This document shows positions 1-10,610 of a stretch of DNA of 64,000 nt, one piece after another; position 1 is the stretch's first letter, and every line of letters starts with the position of its first letter. The DNA is from Stenotrophomonas maltophilia. GTDB lineage: Bacteria; Pseudomonadota; Gammaproteobacteria; Xanthomonadales; Xanthomonadaceae. The notes beneath the pieces are model-generated. The model was not told the DNA's origin. It did not search any database and saw only the letters and a list, made by a program, of their open reading frames with translations. The stretch is from positions 1,860,001 to 1,924,000 of the forward strand of contig NZ_CP090423.1 of the NCBI RefSeq assembly GCF_023518235.1, in the 5' to 3' direction. The position numbers and the translations under genes were made by a program.

Positions 1-474
1 GGCGAGAAGCTGGGCTTCCTGCCCGGTGACCTGAGCCAGAAGGTGGACCCCTATCTGCGCCCGCTGTATGACGCGCTGTACGAGATGATGGGCGTGGAGA
101 AGGTGGTCAAGCTGCTGGAACGGAACGTCATCGAGATCGCGCCGCTGGCGTACATGCGCGGGCGCACGCTCAACGATGCGTTCGTGATCCTGGACGAAGC
201 GCAGAACACCACCATCGAGCAGATGAAGATGTTCCTGACCCGCCTCGGCTACGGCTCCACCGCAGTGGTGACCGGCGACCTGACCCAGACCGACCTGCCC
301 AAGCATGTGAAGTCGGGCCTGCGCGATGCCATCGATGTGCTGCGTGACGTCGACGGCGTCAGCTTCACCTTCTTCGAATCGCGCGACGTGGTCCGCCACC
401 CGCTGGTGGCGCGCATCGTCAGCGCCTACGATCGCCGCGACCTGCATCAGATCCAACCTGGAGCGACTCCATGA
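1..474 (+). CDS. phoH: PhoH family ATPase, C-terminal part (5' end outside window)
   Basis: The reading frame is open from the first base, so this is the C-terminal part of a PhoH/YbeZ-type P-loop NTPase. The Walker B-like stretch [11 protein letters not shown] is followed by [19 protein letters not shown] and LTQTDLP, all characteristic of the family. The N-terminal Walker A part lies outside the window. Its stop overlaps the ybeY start (ATGA), matching the conserved ybeZ-ybeY order of Gammaproteobacteria, where the pair is linked to ribosome and RNA metabolism. Family assignment is secure. The exact biochemical role of PhoH-like proteins is poorly defined. Confidence 0.93.
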   Translation, partial: GEKLGFLPGDLSQKVDPYLRPLYDALYEMMGVEKVVKLLERNVIEIAPLAYMRGRTLNDAFVILDEAQNTTIEQMKMFLTRLGYGSTAVVTGDLTQTDLPKHVKSGLRDAIDVLRDVDGVSFTFFESRDVVRHPLVARIVSAYDRRDLHQIQPGATP

Positions 475-956
475 CTCGTGGTCCTGTGCGACTGGATGTC
501 GCCGTCAGTTACGCCCTGCCCCGTGCCGGCCTGCCGTCGGCGGTAAGTTTCCGCAAGTGGGTGGCGGCCGCGCTGAAGGGCCGCATCCGCGAGGCCGACC
601 TGGCCATCCGCGTGGTCGATGCCAAGGAAGGACAGTCGCTGAACCGCCACTACCGCGGCAAGGACTACGCCACCAACGTGCTCAGCTTCCCGGCCGAAGT
701 GCCCGAAGGCCTGCCCAAGGGCGTGAAATTCCCGCTGCTGGGCGACCTGGTGATCTGCGCGCCGGTGGTGGCCCGCGAGGCCGACGAGCAGGGCAAGGCG
801 CTCAATGCCCACTACGCGCACCTGACCGTGCACGGCGTGCTGCACCTGCTGGGCTGGGACCACGAGGACGACAAGGAAGCCGAAGCGATGGAACAGCTGG
901 AGCGCGAGATCCTGGCCGAGCTCGGCATCGCCGACCCCTACGCTGGCGAGCGCTGA
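471..956 (+). CDS. ybeY: Endoribonuclease YbeY (rRNA maturation factor)
   Basis: 161-residue protein with the zinc-binding signature [11 protein letters not shown] near residues 123-133, the three-histidine site of UPF0054/YbeY metallo-endoribonucleases. In other bacteria YbeY takes part in 16S rRNA 3' end maturation and ribosome quality control in the cytoplasm. NVLSFPAE upstream of the motif is also typical. The ATG overlaps the phoH stop by 4 nt, so translation is probably coupled. In E. coli corC follows directly; here a REP element and a gene of unknown function intervene. Confidence 0.95.
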   Translation: MTRGPVRLDVAVSYALPRAGLPSAVSFRKWVAAALKGRIREADLAIRVVDAKEGQSLNRHYRGKDYATNVLSFPAEVPEGLPKGVKFPLLGDLVICAPVVAREADEQGKALNAHYAHLTVHGVLHLLGWDHEDDKEAEAMEQLEREILAELGIADPYAGER

Positions 957-970
957 ACGCGCCATTTCAA

Positions 971-994
971 CGCCGAGCCGGCGCTCGGCTCTAC
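971..994 (-). repeat. SMAG/REP-like palindrome
   Basis: GC-rich hairpin (arms GCCGAGC/GCTCGGC) ending in CTAC, that is GTAG when read on the minus strand. It lies between ybeY and the next gene, whose GTG start is only 15 nt further on, so it falls in that gene's leader. Confidence 0.75.
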
Positions 995-1009
995 AACGGA
1001 AACCTTTTC

Positions 1010-1579
1010 GTGCTGCTGCGTACTGCCCTGCCCCTGCTGCTTGCCGTGTCCGCCCCTGCCTCTGCGCTTGATCTGCCGGCCCTGATCGAATGCCGCCAGG
1101 GCGTGACCGACCAGGCCGCGCTGGCGCCCCTGCTGGCCGACCCGCTCAAGGCCGTGGCCCAGGGCCTGCAGCCGCTGCCGCAGGGCAACCAGTTCATGAG
1201 CGAGTACCGGCTGGCGCAGCCGATCAGCGTGTTCGGGGAACGCACCGAGCATGTGGCCGTGGCCGGTTCCAGCGTCATGGCGATCCTCGACCAGGCCGAC
1301 CCGCGGCCGCTGGCCAAGCGGCTGGAGCTGGAGACCGGCTACGACCAGGATGGCAAGTTCATGGCCGGGCGCGAGCTGGTCAGCCGCGACGTGACCGACC
1401 CGAAGACCGGCGAGGCCCAGATCGAGTCGATCATCCTCAGCGTCTCCACCGTGGCCTCCCACCCCGGCAAGACCCTGGCCGGCTGCACCTACAGCCTCGA
1501 CCTGCCCGAAGAAGAAGCCCCCGCCCGGCCTGAACTGGCCCCACCGCCGATCACCGGCCCGGGCAGCGACGGTCACTGA
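1010..1579 (+). CDS. Secreted protein of unknown function
   Basis: 189 residues from a GTG start preceded by a GGA ribosome-binding remnant about 9 nt upstream. An upstream extension of the frame overlaps ybeY and reads as shadow sequence. The N-terminus LLRTALPLLLAVSAPASA is a typical Sec signal peptide with an Ala-X-Ala cleavage site, so the product should be periplasmic. The mature part has two cysteines (in IECRQG and LAGCTYS) that could form a disulfide, and a proline-rich acidic tail. I recognise no domain. It sits between ybeY and corC, which are usually adjacent, so it may be a lineage-specific insertion into the operon. Confidence 0.75.
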   Translation: MLLRTALPLLLAVSAPASALDLPALIECRQGVTDQAALAPLLADPLKAVAQGLQPLPQGNQFMSEYRLAQPISVFGERTEHVAVAGSSVMAILDQADPRPLAKRLELETGYDQDGKFMAGRELVSRDVTDPKTGEAQIESIILSVSTVASHPGKTLAGCTYSLDLPEEEAPARPELAPPPITGPGSDGH

Positions 1580-1643
1580 CAGGGCGCCACATCCTGCTAG
1601 ACTGGGCCCAACGCCCGGCTTGCCGGGTGCCCTTTTTCCAGAG

Positions 1644-2521
<878 letters not shown>

Positions 2522-2525
<4 letters not shown>

Positions 2526-3775
2526 AGCGCCGCGGTCTGATCGTGACCCTCTGGCTGGCACTGTGCGTGCTGGCCATGGCCCTGCCGCTGGCCGCTTTCG
2601 CGCAGCCGGCGGCGGCCCCGTCTGGCGCTGCGGCGCCTGCCGGCACTGAGGCGCCCGCCCCGCGCATCGGCGTGGTGACCATGCAGCCGGGCACGGTGTT
2701 CTTCGAACGCTTCGGCCACGACGCCATCGTCGTGCTCGATCCGGTCAGTGGTCAGGCGACTTCGTACAACTTCGGCTACTTCGATCCGTCCGAGGACGAT
2801 TTCATCGGCCGCTTCGTGCGCGGCGAGATGATGTATTACCTGGTCGCGCTGCCGTTGCAGCAGGACCTGTCGTACTACGACGAGACCGGCCGAGGCGCCA
2901 GCGTGCAGTGGCTGGACCTGCGCCCGGACCAGGCGCGGGCGATGGCCGCCGATCTGGCCGAGCGCGCGAAGCCGGAAAACGCGCGCTACCACTACGACTA
3001 CTACACCGCCAACTGCGCCACGATGGTGCGCGACACCCTGGACAAGGCGCTGGGTGGCGGCCTGAAGTCGCAGCTGGCCGGGCGTTCGCGCGGCAACACC
3101 TACCGCAGCGAGTCGGTGCGCCTGGCCTCGCCGGCACCGTGGATGTGGCTGGGCTTCGACCTTGGTCTGGGGCCGTTCGCCGACCAGCCGCTGTCGCGCT
3201 GGCAGGAAGCGTTCGTACCGATGCGCCTGGCCGATGCACTGCGCCAGGCGCGCAACAGTGATGGCCGGCCGTTGGTGCAGTCCGAGCAGGAACTGCTGCC
3301 GCACCGCATCGATCCGGAACCGAAGGAGACTGCGCGCCGCTGGTGGCCCTGGCTGCTGCTGGGCCTGGCCGTCGCCGCCGGTGTGCTGGCGCTGCGGCGG
3401 CGTCCACGCCTGCTGGCGGGGCTGGCGCTGCCGTTCTGGCTGTTGTGTGCCCTGTTCGGCGGCGTGCTGGTGTTCCTGTGGGGCTTCAGCATCCACTACG
3501 CGGCCTGGGCCAACCGCAACCTGCTGCTGCTTTCGCCGCTGGCGGTGCTGCTGCTGCCGGGCGCCATCGCCCTGCTGCGCCGGCGCGTGCCGGGGCGCAT
3601 GTTCAGGATCGTGCTGTGGCTGCTGGCGGTGCAGGCCGTGGCCGCGCTGGTGCTGCACTGGCTGAGCCTGCAGGCACAGTACAACGTGCAGTGGATCGTG
3701 CTGCTGCTGCCGATCCACGTGGCGTTAGCCTGGGTGCTGGGGCGCCATCCTCACTTGTCCGAAACACGCCACTGA
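2522..3775 (+). CDS. DUF4105 (Lnb N-terminal-like) periplasmic/membrane protein
   Basis: 417 residues beginning at a TTG that overlaps the corC stop. A signal peptide or anchor (LIVTLWLALCVLAMALPLAAF) is followed by a periplasmic domain with FERFGHDAIVV and YTANCATMVRDTLD, the His and Asn-Cys signatures of DUF4105. The family is distantly related to papain-like (NlpC/P60-type) folds. Three or four hydrophobic helices fill residues ~275-410, so it is an inner-membrane protein with a periplasmic N-terminal domain. The substrate is unknown. The start is the least certain part. Confidence 0.85.
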
Positions 3776-3781
3776 CGCACG

Positions 3782-4804
3782 ATGGCGGGCATGTCATTGC
3801 CCGCCACTGCTTCGGCCCCCGCTTCGGCCAACCCAACCTGCGTCATCAACTGCGTCCACTACGATGACGAAGGCAGACGCCACGACATCAGCCTGGATGC
3901 CATCAGCGATGTCATCGCCAGTGGCAACGGCTTCGTCTGGGTCGGCCTGTACGACCCCAACGACGATGTACTGCTGAAACTGCAGGAGGAATTCTGCCTG
4001 CACGACCTGGCCATCGAGGATGCGCGCAACGCGCACCAGCGGCCCAAGGTCGAGACCTATGGCAACTCGCTGTTCGTGGTGGTGACCACGGCGCAGATGG
4101 TCGACGAACGCATCCAGTACGGTGAAACCCACGCCTTCCTCGGCCCGCGTTTCCTGGTGACGGTGCGCCATGGTGCCTCGCTGTCCTACGCGCCGGTGCG
4201 CGCGCGCGTCGAGCGCGAACCACAACTGTTGAAGATGGGCCCGTCGTACTGCCTGTACGCGGTCACCGACTTCGTCGTCGACAACTACCTGCCGATCGTG
4301 CACCGCTTCCGCGACACCCTGGACCTGCTGGAAAAGGACATCTTCGCTGACAACTACAAGCGCAGCACGGTGGTGCGGCTGTATGAACTCAAGCGCGAAC
4401 TGAACAAGATGCGCATGGCGGTGGCGCCCCTTCAGGACGTGCTGGCGCAGATCCGGCGTTACCAGGGCGATCTGATTCCGGACGAGGTGAAGCTGTACGT
4501 GCGCGATGTGCACGACCATGCGGTGCGCATCAGCGACGTGATCGATACCCTGCGCGAGATGCTGGGCACGGCATTGAGCGTGAACCTGTCGCTGGTGACG
4601 CTGGCACAGGGCGAGACGGTGAAGCGGCTGGGTGCGTGGGCCGCACTGCTGGCCGCGCCGACGCTGATCACCAGCTGGTATGGCATGAACTTCAGCCATA
4701 TGCCGGAGCTGAGCCAACCCTGGGCTTACCCGCTGATGATCGTCGGCGTGGGCGGCGTCTGTGTGGGCCTGTACCGGCTGTTCAAGCGCGCCAGGTGGTT
4801 GTGA
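3782..4804 (+). CDS. corA: CorA family Mg2+/Co2+ transporter
   Basis: 340 residues, the usual length for CorA. The diagnostic YGMNFSHMPEL follows the first of two C-terminal membrane helices, and the long acidic and helical N-terminal funnel is intact (FVWVGLYDPND; QRPKVETYGNSLFVV). CorA forms a pentameric inner-membrane channel for Mg2+. It lies 6 nt after the DUF4105 gene, so it could share its transcript. A SMAG dimer follows the stop. Confidence 0.95.
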   Translation: MAGMSLPATASAPASANPTCVINCVHYDDEGRRHDISLDAISDVIASGNGFVWVGLYDPNDDVLLKLQEEFCLHDLAIEDARNAHQRPKVETYGNSLFVVVTTAQMVDERIQYGETHAFLGPRFLVTVRHGASLSYAPVRARVEREPQLLKMGPSYCLYAVTDFVVDNYLPIVHRFRDTLDLLEKDIFADNYKRSTVVRLYELKRELNKMRMAVAPLQDVLAQIRRYQGDLIPDEVKLYVRDVHDHAVRISDVIDTLREMLGTALSVNLSLVTLAQGETVKRLGAWAALLAAPTLITSWYGMNFSHMPELSQPWAYPLMIVGVGGVCVGLYRLFKRARWL

Positions 4805-4814
4805 CCCGCTTCTG

Positions 4815-4869
4815 GTAGTGCCGGCCGCTGGCCGGCAATCCGGCAATGCCGGCCAGCGGCCGGCACTAC
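4815..4869. repeat. SMAG REP dimer (inverted pair)
   Basis: Two 23-nt units, GTAGTGCCGGCC... and its inverse ending ...GGCACTAC, separated by 9 nt between the convergent corA and aldehyde dehydrogenase genes. The transcript would fold into one long GC hairpin and could act as a bidirectional 3' end. Confidence 0.85.
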
Positions 4870-4878
4870 CGTTCGGCA

Positions 4879-6243
4879 TCAAGCCACGTAGATGGTCTTG
4901 ATGTTCATGAACTCATGGATGCCGTGCTCGGCCAGTTCGCGGCCGAAGCCGGACTGCTTGCTGCCGCCGAACGGCAGACGCGCGTCACTCTTGACGATGG
5001 CATTGACGAAGGCCGCGCCGCACTCCATGCCCTGGGCGAAGCGTTCGCCACGCACCGGGTCGCCGGTCCACACGCTGCCGCCCAGGCCGAAGCGGGTGTC
5101 ATTGGCCACGCGCAGGGCCTCGGCTTCGTCCTTGACCCGGATGATCGCCGCCACCGGCCCGAACAGTTCCTCGTCGTAGGCCGGCATGCCTGGGCCGACC
5201 TGATCGAGCACCGTGGCCGGATAGCCGGCATGGGTGCCGGCGATCGGTTCACCGCCGATCAGCACGCGCGCGCCCTTGGCCACGCTGGCCTGCACCTGCT
5301 TGTGCAGTTCCTCGCGCAGATCGGCCCGGGCCATCGGTGCCAGCGTGGTGCCGCGCACATCGGGATCGCCGTACTGGCGCTCGCCCGCCGCCTCGACAAA
5401 GCGGCGGGTGAACTCTTCAGCCACCGCCTCGACCACGATGAAGCGCTTGGCCGCGATGCAGGTCTGCCCGCTGTTGTCGAAACGTGACTTCACCGCAGCG
5501 GCGACGGTCTTGTCGAGGTCGGCATCGTCGAGCACCACGAAGGCATCGCTGCCGCCGAGCTCCATTACCGATTTCTTCAACTGGCTGCCGGCATTGGAGG
5601 CAATCGAGCGCCCTGCCCGCTCGCTGCCGGTCAGCGTCACCGCCTTCACCCGTGCATCGCGCAGCACGTCGGCGGCCTGGTCGTTGTCGATGTGCAGCAC
5701 ATCGAACACACCGTCGGGCAGGCCACCGTCACGGCACACGGCCAGGATCAGGTCGGCACACTGCGGCACATTGCTGGCGTGCTTGAGCAGGGCCACGTTG
5801 CCGGCCATGAACGCCGGGGCGAGGAAGCGGAACACCTGCCAGACCGGAAAATTCCAGGGCATCACCGCGAACACGCAGCCGATCGGCTCGTAGCGCACGT
5901 AGCTGCGCTGCGCCTCGGTGTCGATCAGCTGCGGCTTCAGGTAGTCGGCCGCGTGGTCGGCGTAGAACTCGCAGGCCGCCGCGCATTTGTCCACTTCGGC
6001 CAGCGCCTCGGCCTTGAGCTTGCCCATCTCGTGGGTCATCGCCTGCTGCAGGTCGTGGCGGCGCGTGCGCAGCTGTTCGGCGATCTGGCGCAGGATCACG
6101 CCGCGTTCCTGCAACGAGCGCGCGGCCCAGTCGGGGAAGGCATCGGCGGCGGCCTGCAGGCGCTGCTCGATGTCGGCAGCGTCCATCAATTCATGGCGGT
6201 AGGTCACCTGGCCACTGGCCGGGTCGACGATCTCGACGGTCAT
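4879..6243 (-). CDS. sad: NAD(P)-dependent succinate-semialdehyde dehydrogenase (Sad/YneI-like)
   Basis: 454-residue aldehyde dehydrogenase. The cofactor and active-site blocks are all present: MPWNFPVWQ, LTGSERAGR, MELGGSDAFVVLDDAD with the catalytic Glu, and NSGQTCIAAKRF with the nucleophilic Cys. Length and N-terminus resemble YneI/Sad, which oxidises succinate semialdehyde to succinate, the last step of putrescine/GABA degradation. The neighbouring pot and puu genes support that assignment. Other short-chain semialdehydes are possible substrates. Confidence 0.88.
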   Translation of the reverse strand: MTVEIVDPASGQVTYRHELMDAADIEQRLQAAADAFPDWAARSLQERGVILRQIAEQLRTRRHDLQQAMTHEMGKLKAEALAEVDKCAAACEFYADHAADYLKPQLIDTEAQRSYVRYEPIGCVFAVMPWNFPVWQVFRFLAPAFMAGNVALLKHASNVPQCADLILAVCRDGGLPDGVFDVLHIDNDQAADVLRDARVKAVTLTGSERAGRSIASNAGSQLKKSVMELGGSDAFVVLDDADLDKTVAAAVKSRFDNSGQTCIAAKRFIVVEAVAEEFTRRFVEAAGERQYGDPDVRGTTLAPMARADLREELHKQVQASVAKGARVLIGGEPIAGTHAGYPATVLDQVGPGMPAYDEELFGPVAAIIRVKDEAEALRVANDTRFGLGGSVWTGDPVRGERFAQGMECGAAFVNAIVKSDARLPFGGSKQSGFGRELAEHGIHEFMNIKTIYVA

Positions 6244-6309
6244 GGGGGATCTCCATCAGGGTGACCCCCATTGTGCGCTGCCGACCGTGAGCCGGATGTG
6301 GCTGCGGCG

Positions 6310-7152
6310 TCAGCCGTTGTCCTGCCGCGCCAGCTGCAGGTCGCGCTGGCGGCGCTTTTCCGCTCGCGCATTGATGTACCAGCCAATCACCGCGGCAATC
6401 GACACCGCCGACACCAGCAGCGTGGCCAATGCGTTGATCTTCGGGCTGATGCCCATGCGCACCGAAGCGAACACCTTCATCGGCAGCGTGGTCGAGCCCG
6501 GCGTGGCGACGAAGCTGGCGACCACCACGTCATCCAGCGACAGGGTGAAGGCCAGCAACCAACCGGCCACCAGCGCCGGCGCGATGATCGGCAGGGTGAT
6601 GCGGCCGAACACGGTCAACCGGCTCGCGCCCAGGTCCATCGCCGCTTCCTCCAGCGAGAGGTCCATTTCCTGCAGGCGCGAAGACACCACCACCGTGACG
6701 AAGCACAGGGTGAAGGTGACGTGCGCGATCCAGATGGTGGTCAGGCCGCGCGCCGGGAAACCGGGAATCGCGCCCATCGAGGCCAGCAACGCCATCAGCG
6801 AGAAACCGAGGATGACATCCGGCATCACCAGCGGTGCGGTGACCAGCGCGCCGAACAGCGGCTTGCCACGGAAGCGCTTGAAGCGGGTCATTACCATCGC
6901 CGCCAGCGTGCCCAACACGGTAGCGGTACAGGCGGTCCAGAACGCCACCACCAGGCTGGTCCACATCGCGTCCATCAGCGCGCGGTCGGCGAACAGGTCG
7001 CTGTAGGCGCGGGTGGAAAACCCGGCCCAGACCATCGCCAGCCGCGAGCTGTTGAACGAGTAGAACATCAGCAGCAGGATCGGCAGGTACAGGAACGCGA
7101 AGCCGAGCAGCAGCACGCCCAGCCCCAGACCCTTGGCAATACGCGGGCTCAT
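6310..7152 (-). CDS. potI: Putrescine ABC transporter permease PotI
   Basis: 280 residues starting at an ATG that overlaps the potH stop (ATGA); the longer open frame upstream is potH shadow. About six membrane segments, with the ABC permease EAA loop EEAAMDLGASRLTVFGRITLP near residues 155-175. PotI pairs with PotH as the inner-membrane channel of the PotFGHI putrescine importer. Last gene of the presumed puuD-puuA-potFGHI operon. Confidence 0.93.
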   Translation of the reverse strand: MSPRIAKGLGLGVLLLGFAFLYLPILLLMFYSFNSSRLAMVWAGFSTRAYSDLFADRALMDAMWTSLVVAFWTACTATVLGTLAAMVMTRFKRFRGKPLFGALVTAPLVMPDVILGFSLMALLASMGAIPGFPARGLTTIWIAHVTFTLCFVTVVVSSRLQEMDLSLEEAAMDLGASRLTVFGRITLPIIAPALVAGWLLAFTLSLDDVVVASFVATPGSTTLPMKVFASVRMGISPKINALATLLVSAVSIAAVIGWYINARAEKRRQRDLQLARQDNG

Positions 7153-8081
7153 GCCTGCTTCCCTTCCAGCAGGCGCTGCTGGGAACGGTTGAACAGCAGG
7201 ATCGGCACCAGCAGCAACAGGATCATCGCCACCGCCATCGCCGAGGCGCCCGGCCAGTTGCGGTTGTTGAAGAACTCGTTCCACAGCTGGCGGCCGACCA
7301 TCAGCGTCTCCGAGCCGCCCAGCATTTCCGGGATCACGAATTCACCGATGGCCGGGATCATCACCAGCATGCAGCCGGCGATGATGCCGGCCTTGGACAG
7401 CGGCAGCGTGATGCGCAGGAACGCCTGCCACGGTTTGGCGCCGAGGTCGTAGGCCGCTTCCAGCAGGCGGTGGTCATGCTTGACCAGGTTGGCGTACAGC
7501 GGCAGCACCATGAACGGAAGATAGCAGTAGACGATGCCGATGTAGGCCGCGGTCGGCGTATCGATCAGCTGCAGCTTGGGCAGGCCCAGACTGGTCATCA
7601 GCGATTGCAGACCGGTGAACTGCAGGAACTGGTCGAGCAGCCCGTTGCGGTCCAGGATCGCCTTCCAGGCGTACACACGGATCAGGAACGAGGTCCACGA
7701 CGGCAGCACCACCAGCATCATCGCCACGTTGCGCGCGGCCGGTGACAGGCGGGCGATGGCATAGGCCATCGGGTAGCCGATCAGCAGGGTCAGGAAGGTG
7801 GAGATCGCCGCGATCTTGATCGAGCTCAGGAACGCCTGCGCGTAGATCGAATCGCGGAACAGCGCCAGGTAGTTTTCCAGGTTCAGCTTCAGCGAAAACG
7901 CGCCGTCGACGTACTGCAGCAGCCAGGTGTACGGCGGCGAGCCGACCCGGCTGTGCGAGAAACTGATCATCAGCACGATCAGGAACGGCACTGCGAAGAA
8001 CAGCAGCAGCCACAGGTACGGAATGCCGATCACCGTGGCACGCAGCCCCGGCAGCCAGCGCTTCAGGCCAGCGATGCTCAT
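7149..8081 (-). CDS. potH: Putrescine ABC transporter permease PotH
   Basis: 310 residues beginning MSIAGLKRWLPG. Six hydrophobic segments and the EAA motif LLEAAYDLGAKPWQAFLRITL identify a binding-protein-dependent inner-membrane permease. Context and sequence match PotH of the putrescine system. The start overlaps the potG stop and the stop overlaps potI, so potGHI are translationally coupled. Confidence 0.93.
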   Translation of the reverse strand: MSIAGLKRWLPGLRATVIGIPYLWLLLFFAVPFLIVLMISFSHSRVGSPPYTWLLQYVDGAFSLKLNLENYLALFRDSIYAQAFLSSIKIAAISTFLTLLIGYPMAYAIARLSPAARNVAMMLVVLPSWTSFLIRVYAWKAILDRNGLLDQFLQFTGLQSLMTSLGLPKLQLIDTPTAAYIGIVYCYLPFMVLPLYANLVKHDHRLLEAAYDLGAKPWQAFLRITLPLSKAGIIAGCMLVMIPAIGEFVIPEMLGGSETLMVGRQLWNEFFNNRNWPGASAMAVAMILLLLVPILLFNRSQQRLLEGKQA

Positions 8082-9214
8082 GAGGTGAGCACCACGCCGT
8101 CGTTGTCGCGCCAGTGCACCCACACGTTGTCGCCCCAGGTCAGGCCATCGCTGGCCCAGCGCTGCGAGTTGGCGAAGTTGGCCAGCACCTTGGCGCCGCT
8201 GGGCAGGCGCACGTGGTAGACCGAGTGGCTGCCGAAGTAAGCGATGTCCTCGATCACGCCCTGCGCCTTGTTGGTGTGCCCTTCCGGCTCGTCCTTGCCG
8301 ATCATCACCTTCTCCGGGCGCAGCGCGAACGCGACCGGCTGCCCTTCATAACCGGTGATGCCGTGGGCGATGTAGATCGGCGCCGGGAACAGCGGCGAGC
8401 GCACGGTCACGTACTCGGGCAGGTCCTCGTCGATCACCCCGTCGAACAGGTTCACCGAGCCGATGAACTCGGCGACGAACCGGTTGGCCGGCTGCTCGTA
8501 GACCTCGTCGGGCTTGCCGACCTGCTGGATCCAGCCAGCATCCATCACCGCGATGCGGGTGGCCATGGTCATCGCTTCTTCCTGGTCGTGGGTGACCATC
8601 ACGCAGGTCACGCCCGATGATTCGATGATGCTGACCAGTTCCAGCTGCATCTGCGAGCGCAGCTTCTTGTCCAGCGCGCCCATCGGTTCGTCCAGCAGCA
8701 GCAGCTTGGGCCCCTTGGCCAGCGATCGTGCCAGCGCCACACGCTGCTGCTGGCCACCGGACAACTGGTGCGGCTTGCGCTTGCCCAGGTGGCCCATCTG
8801 CACCAGCTCCAGCATCTCGCCGACACGCTTGCTGATCGCGTCCTTGCCCAGGCCATCCTGCTTCAGCCCGAAGGCGATGTTCTGCTCGACCGTCATGTGC
8901 GGGAACAGGGCATAGGACTGGAACATCATGTTGACCGGCCGCTGGTACGGCGGCAGCGCGTCCAGGCGCTGGCCATCCAGGGTGATGCTGCCCTTGGTGG
9001 GCGTCTCGAAGCCGCCCAGGCAGCGCAGCAGGGTCGATTTACCGCTGCCGGAGCCACCGAGCAGAGCAAAGATCTCGCCCTTGCGCACGTCCAGGTTGAC
9101 GTCGTCGACGGCGACGAAACCGTCGAATTCCTTGCGCAGGTCACGAATGGAGAGATAGCCGGGCGCACCGGTCGTGTCGACGACGGCGGCTACCGGCTGG
9201 GCTTCAACGGGCAT
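8078..9214 (-). CDS. potG: Putrescine ABC transporter ATP-binding protein PotG
   Basis: 378 residues. Walker A is GGSGSGKST (about residue 53), the signature [15 protein letters not shown] follows, then Walker B LLLLDEPMGALD and the switch His in VTHDQEEAM. The C-terminal TOBE-like domain is typical of the PotA/PotG/MalK group. It energises putrescine import through PotHI. The gap of 195 nt to potF holds a REP element, which may separate a highly expressed potF transcript from potGHI. Confidence 0.95.
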   Translation of the reverse strand: MPVEAQPVAAVVDTTGAPGYLSIRDLRKEFDGFVAVDDVNLDVRKGEIFALLGGSGSGKSTLLRCLGGFETPTKGSITLDGQRLDALPPYQRPVNMMFQSYALFPHMTVEQNIAFGLKQDGLGKDAISKRVGEMLELVQMGHLGKRKPHQLSGGQQQRVALARSLAKGPKLLLLDEPMGALDKKLRSQMQLELVSIIESSGVTCVMVTHDQEEAMTMATRIAVMDAGWIQQVGKPDEVYEQPANRFVAEFIGSVNLFDGVIDEDLPEYVTVRSPLFPAPIYIAHGITGYEGQPVAFALRPEKVMIGKDEPEGHTNKAQGVIEDIAYFGSHSVYHVRLPSGAKVLANFANSQRWASDGLTWGDNVWVHWRDNDGVVLTS

Positions 9215-9343
9215 GGGGGCTCCGGGAGCGGGCGGTGGACAGCGGCCGCCATTCTACCGGCCGGGGGCCGAAGGGGATATGACGGGAGCTGGCGGGCGGC
9301 TCCGGTGGAGGCCGGGCCTTGCCCGGGGGCCGACCGCCGCGCT

Positions 9344-9366
9344 CGCCGGGCATGGCCCGGCGCTAC
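9344..9366 (-). repeat. SMAG/REP element in potF-potG gap
   Basis: CGCCGGGCATGGCCCGGCG hairpin followed by CTAC (GTAG on the minus strand). It lies downstream of potF within the operon, where REP hairpins can protect the upstream mRNA from 3' decay. Confidence 0.75.
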
Positions 9367-9409
9367 CAGGTCGCGGCTGCCGGAACAGGCCCGGCGCCGC
9401 TGGAGCCAC

Positions 9410-10519
9410 TCAACGGCCGGTCTTCACCTCGGTCCACAGCCGGGTGTAGAGCTTGTCGGTCTCCGGCGTATTGATCGAGTAGGTGAACATCTTCTCGGCC
9501 ACATCGGCCGGCGGGTAGATGGTCGGGTCGGTACGGATCGCCTCGTCCACCAGCGGGGTCGCGGTCGGCACCGGGTTGGCGTAGTGGATGAAGTTGGTGT
9601 TGGCCGCAGCGACCTTTGGCTGCAGCAGGTAGTTGATGAACTGGTAGGCCGCCTCCGGATGCTTGGCATCCTTGGGGATCGCCAGCATGTCGAACCACTG
9701 CGGGGCGCCTTCCTTCGGGATCGAATAGGCCACGTGCACGCCATTGCTGGCTTCCTCGGCACGGTCGCGGGCCTGGATGATGTCACCCGACCAGCCCACC
9801 ACCAGGCAGGTGCCACCGTTGGCCAGCGAGCCGACGTACTGCGAGGAGTGGAAGTTCTGCACGTACGGGCGGATCGACTTCAGCAGGTCGGCGGCCTTCT
9901 GCAGTTCGGCCGGGTCGCCACTGTGCGGATCCAGGCCCAGGTAATGCAGCGCGATCGGGATCATGTCCGCCGGCGTGTCCAGGATGGTCACGCCACAGTC
10001 CTTCATCTTGCTGATGTTCTCCGGCTTGAACACCAGGTCCCAGCTGTTGGCGATGTCGGTGCTGCCGCCGAAGCGCTGCTTCAGCATGTCCACGTTGTAG
10101 CCGATGCCGGTGGTGCCGATCATGTACGGCACGCCGTACTGGTTGCCCGGGTCCTGGGTGGCGATGCGCTTCATCACCGCCGGATCGAGGTTGGCCAGGT
10201 TCGGGATCTTGCTCTTGTCCAGCGGCAGGAACACGCCGGCCTGGATCTGGCGGCCGAAGAAGTTCAGCGTCGGCACCACCACGTCGTAGCCGCTGTTGCC
10301 GGCCAGCAGTTTGGTCTCGACCATCTCATCGCTGTCGAACACATCGTAGGTCACCTTGATCCCGCTCTCCTTCTCGAAGGTCGGAATGGTGTCCTCGGCG
10401 ATGTAATCGCTGTAGTTGTAGACGTTCAGGACCTGGCTGTCCTGCGCGCCGCCATTGCCACCGCTGCAGGCGGCAAGCATGGCGGAGGCCAGGCCGAGCG
10501 TGAGGATACGCAGCTTCAT
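9410..10519 (-). CDS. potF: Putrescine-binding protein PotF
   Basis: 369 residues. The N-terminus MKLRILTLGLASAMLAACSG carries a lipobox (LAAC), so the mature protein is predicted to be a lipoprotein rather than the freely periplasmic form of E. coli. LNVYNYSDYIAEDTIPTFEK is the start of a spermidine/putrescine-binding (SBP type 1) domain. TGGAGC upstream is a good ribosome-binding site. It delivers putrescine to PotGHI. Paralogues such as SpuD/SpuE bind putrescine or spermidine, so ligand specificity is inferred. Confidence 0.92.
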   Translation of the reverse strand: MKLRILTLGLASAMLAACSGGNGGAQDSQVLNVYNYSDYIAEDTIPTFEKESGIKVTYDVFDSDEMVETKLLAGNSGYDVVVPTLNFFGRQIQAGVFLPLDKSKIPNLANLDPAVMKRIATQDPGNQYGVPYMIGTTGIGYNVDMLKQRFGGSTDIANSWDLVFKPENISKMKDCGVTILDTPADMIPIALHYLGLDPHSGDPAELQKAADLLKSIRPYVQNFHSSQYVGSLANGGTCLVVGWSGDIIQARDRAEEASNGVHVAYSIPKEGAPQWFDMLAIPKDAKHPEAAYQFINYLLQPKVAAANTNFIHYANPVPTATPLVDEAIRTDPTIYPPADVAEKMFTYSINTPETDKLYTRLWTEVKTGR

Positions 10520-10610
10520 CGGGTGCTCCAGAATGCGGGAAGGGGGGCCGGCGGGGCCGGCGACGGATGCCAGCCTACCCCCCGGCGGCGGATTTTTCTA
10601 TTCCGGATGC

